This document shows, piece after piece, positions 62,957 through 64,000 of a stretch of 64,000 bases of DNA. This DNA is from Pantanalinema sp. GBBB05 (GTDB lineage: Bacteria > Cyanobacteriota > Cyanobacteriia > Leptolyngbyales > Leptolyngbyaceae), in the NCBI GenBank assembly GCA_016743235.1, contig VRZD01000028.1, positions 1 to 64,000 on the forward strand, in the 5' to 3' direction. The first letter of the stretch is position 1. Each line of letters begins with the position of its first letter. A model generated the notes under the pieces. The model saw only the letters and a program-made list of their open reading frames with translations. It was not told the origin of the DNA and searched no databases. The position numbers and the translations under genes were made by a program.

Positions 62957-64000
62957 TTAGAAGGAGAAGGTGGTTCTCACAGTACCGATAATCACATCAT
63001 CACCATCATTGAACGCATCCGACGAGGGGTTGATCACCCAGATGACACCAGGAGTGATGGAGATATTGTCGGTTAGCTGATACTTGTAGAACGCTTCGAC
63101 GTGGATTGGGTTTTGAGCATCTTCAAAGTAGGGTTCTACTCCTGCCATCAGACCCAGCAAGTTACCCCGCTTGCCCAAGTCAGCAAAGGCTAGACCCAAA
63201 CCATAGGTCCAAGAGTCAAAATCACCACTACCACCGACGCCTTTCAGATTGACATCCAGGTAAGCACCAAAGGCGTTCACCGAGATGGTGGGGTTAATTT
63301 TGTAAGCAGCTGACAAACCGAAGGCATTCACTTCAGCACCGTTGGTCAGAGGCAGAACAATGTTGTCTAAACCAGAACCAACCACTGACCCTGCACCGCC
63401 ACCATCGAAGAGGCTAACTTTCCGGTAAGCGTTGACATAGGTAGCACTGACAGACAGCTTGCTATCCATGCCGGTGTAGTTGATCTGGGCTAGGGCACTG
63501 TAGTTGCCGTTAAACAAACCACCGCCAGCGCTTGGCACATTAGCCGTAGTTGCTCCACCCAAATCGGTGTTGTCCGCCAGGTAACCCAAGCTCAGCTTGA
63601 AAGAATCGCTGAAGGAGTAGGTTAAGCCTAGACCAGAACCACCACCAAGTAAGTAAATGGGGTTACGTTGAGCAAACATCGACAGAGGACCATTGCCTCC
63701 ATCAAAGTTTTCCATTAAACCAGCACTGGTTGGTGCATAGTCATAGTGCAGACCACCAACTGCAGGAACGTAAACTTGCAGCTTATCATCCATCAATGGG
63801 AAGAAGTAAGCCAACCAGTCTACTTTAACTTGGTTACCACCGGTGCTACCAAATTGGAAGGTTTGAGTTCCTTCGGTCAAAGATACACCGTCATTTAGCT
63901 GGAAGGGCACAAAGTTACCAGCCGCCAACCGGGTGACGAGCAAGTCTTTACCAGAGAAGCTGGTGTTGAGGGCTAAACGAACCCGATCTTGGAAGACAAC
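62957..64000 (-). CDS. SLH-OprB type porin (partial, runs off right edge)
   Basis: The frame is open from the stop at 62957 to the right edge (about 347 residues). The N-terminal signal and SLH domain are outside the window. The visible part is the beta-barrel: FQDRVRLALNTSFSGKDLLV at the edge, AYFFPLMDDKLQVYVPAVGG, YNPIF-like QRNPIYLLGGGSGLGLTYSF, and the end IGTVRTTFSF. It is a tandem paralogue of the porin at 60806, with the same strand, barrel motifs and C-terminal TTFSF. A start inside the window at 63943 is not real, because the coding frame continues past it. Confidence 0.92.
   Translation of the reverse strand, partial: VVFQDRVRLALNTSFSGKDLLVTRLAAGNFVPFQLNDGVSLTEGTQTFQFGSTGGNQVKVDWLAYFFPLMDDKLQVYVPAVGGLHYDYAPTSAGLMENFDGGNGPLSMFAQRNPIYLLGGGSGLGLTYSFSDSFKLSLGYLADNTDLGGATTANVPSAGGGLFNGNYSALAQINYTGMDSKLSVSATYVNAYRKVSLFDGGGAGSVVGSGLDNIVLPLTNGAEVNAFGLSAAYKINPTISVNAFGAYLDVNLKGVGGSGDFDSWTYGLGLAFADLGKRGNLLGLMAGVEPYFEDAQNPIHVEAFYKYQLTDNISITPGVIWVINPSSDAFNDGDDVIIGTVRTTFSF

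Noticed and set aside
1..64000. CRISPR array, tRNA, rRNA or insertion sequence
   Set aside because: No regularly spaced repeats, no cloverleaf with the TTCGANTC-type arm, and no transposase motif were noticed on reading through. The repeated GCGATCGC is HIP1, not a CRISPR repeat.

Overview
The window is cyanobacterial chromosome. The HIP1 octamer GCGATCGC and its core recur in most genes. Families found mainly or only in cyanobacteria are present: two SLH-OprB type porins, DUF2499 and DUF3593, a HetZ-like protein, a Mo-nitrogenase C-terminal-like protein, CsaB and a TxlA-like thioredoxin. The set suits a filamentous, Leptolyngbya-like lineage, but that placement is a guess. No rRNA, tRNA, CRISPR array or intact transposon was seen.

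Layout. 1-8.9 kb is biosynthetic. An NRPS gene that opens with a condensation domain runs off the left edge on the minus strand. Diverging from it is a tight plus-strand operon: acyl carrier protein, stand-alone adenylating ligase, AsnB-type glutamine amidotransferase, NAD-synthase-like enzyme, SGNH-like exported protein and MFS transporter. Two ATGA overlaps tie the middle genes together. This is my best candidate for an uncharacterised pathway. 9-24.7 kb is mostly ordinary chromosome: RtcB, a peroxiredoxin-glutaredoxin fusion, a CASTOR/POLLUX-like channel, pyruvate formate-lyase, Nudix, an orphan ABC ATPase, GNAT, Arr, a glyoxalase-fold protein, an exonuclease, TxlA and small membrane proteins.

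24.7-30.9 kb is an accessory island. It starts at a decayed fragment of the ubiB-like gene and ends at the intact gene (30945-32597), in the same orientation. Inside are a DUF4041/GIY-YIG-fold protein, a caspase-FGE protein, a Pepco-like partner, a ParDE-type toxin-antitoxin pair, a Mo-nitrogenase C-terminal-like protein, a frameshifted small membrane protein gene and a PsiE family protein. The left 3.7 kb is AT-rich and has no HIP1 site that I could find. I read it as a horizontally acquired immunity module.

30.9-64 kb is core and regulatory: UbiB-like kinase with a thioredoxin-TPR protein, Dps with a histone-like tail, CsaB, LarC, TsaC/YrdC-type protein, HetZ-like protein convergent with a pentameric ligand-gated channel homologue, ValS, a GAF-PAS-GGDEF-EAL protein, a peptide-type binding lipoprotein, IspF, a methionine gamma-lyase family enzyme, an acyl-lipid desaturase, LCP ligase, PhoX-type phosphatase, a DnaJ-domain protein, an Rrf2-CysK pair and two tandem porins, the second cut by the right edge. 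Several intrinsic terminators and palindromic sites are also marked. All functional calls come from reading the sequence and remembered family signatures; no database search was run.
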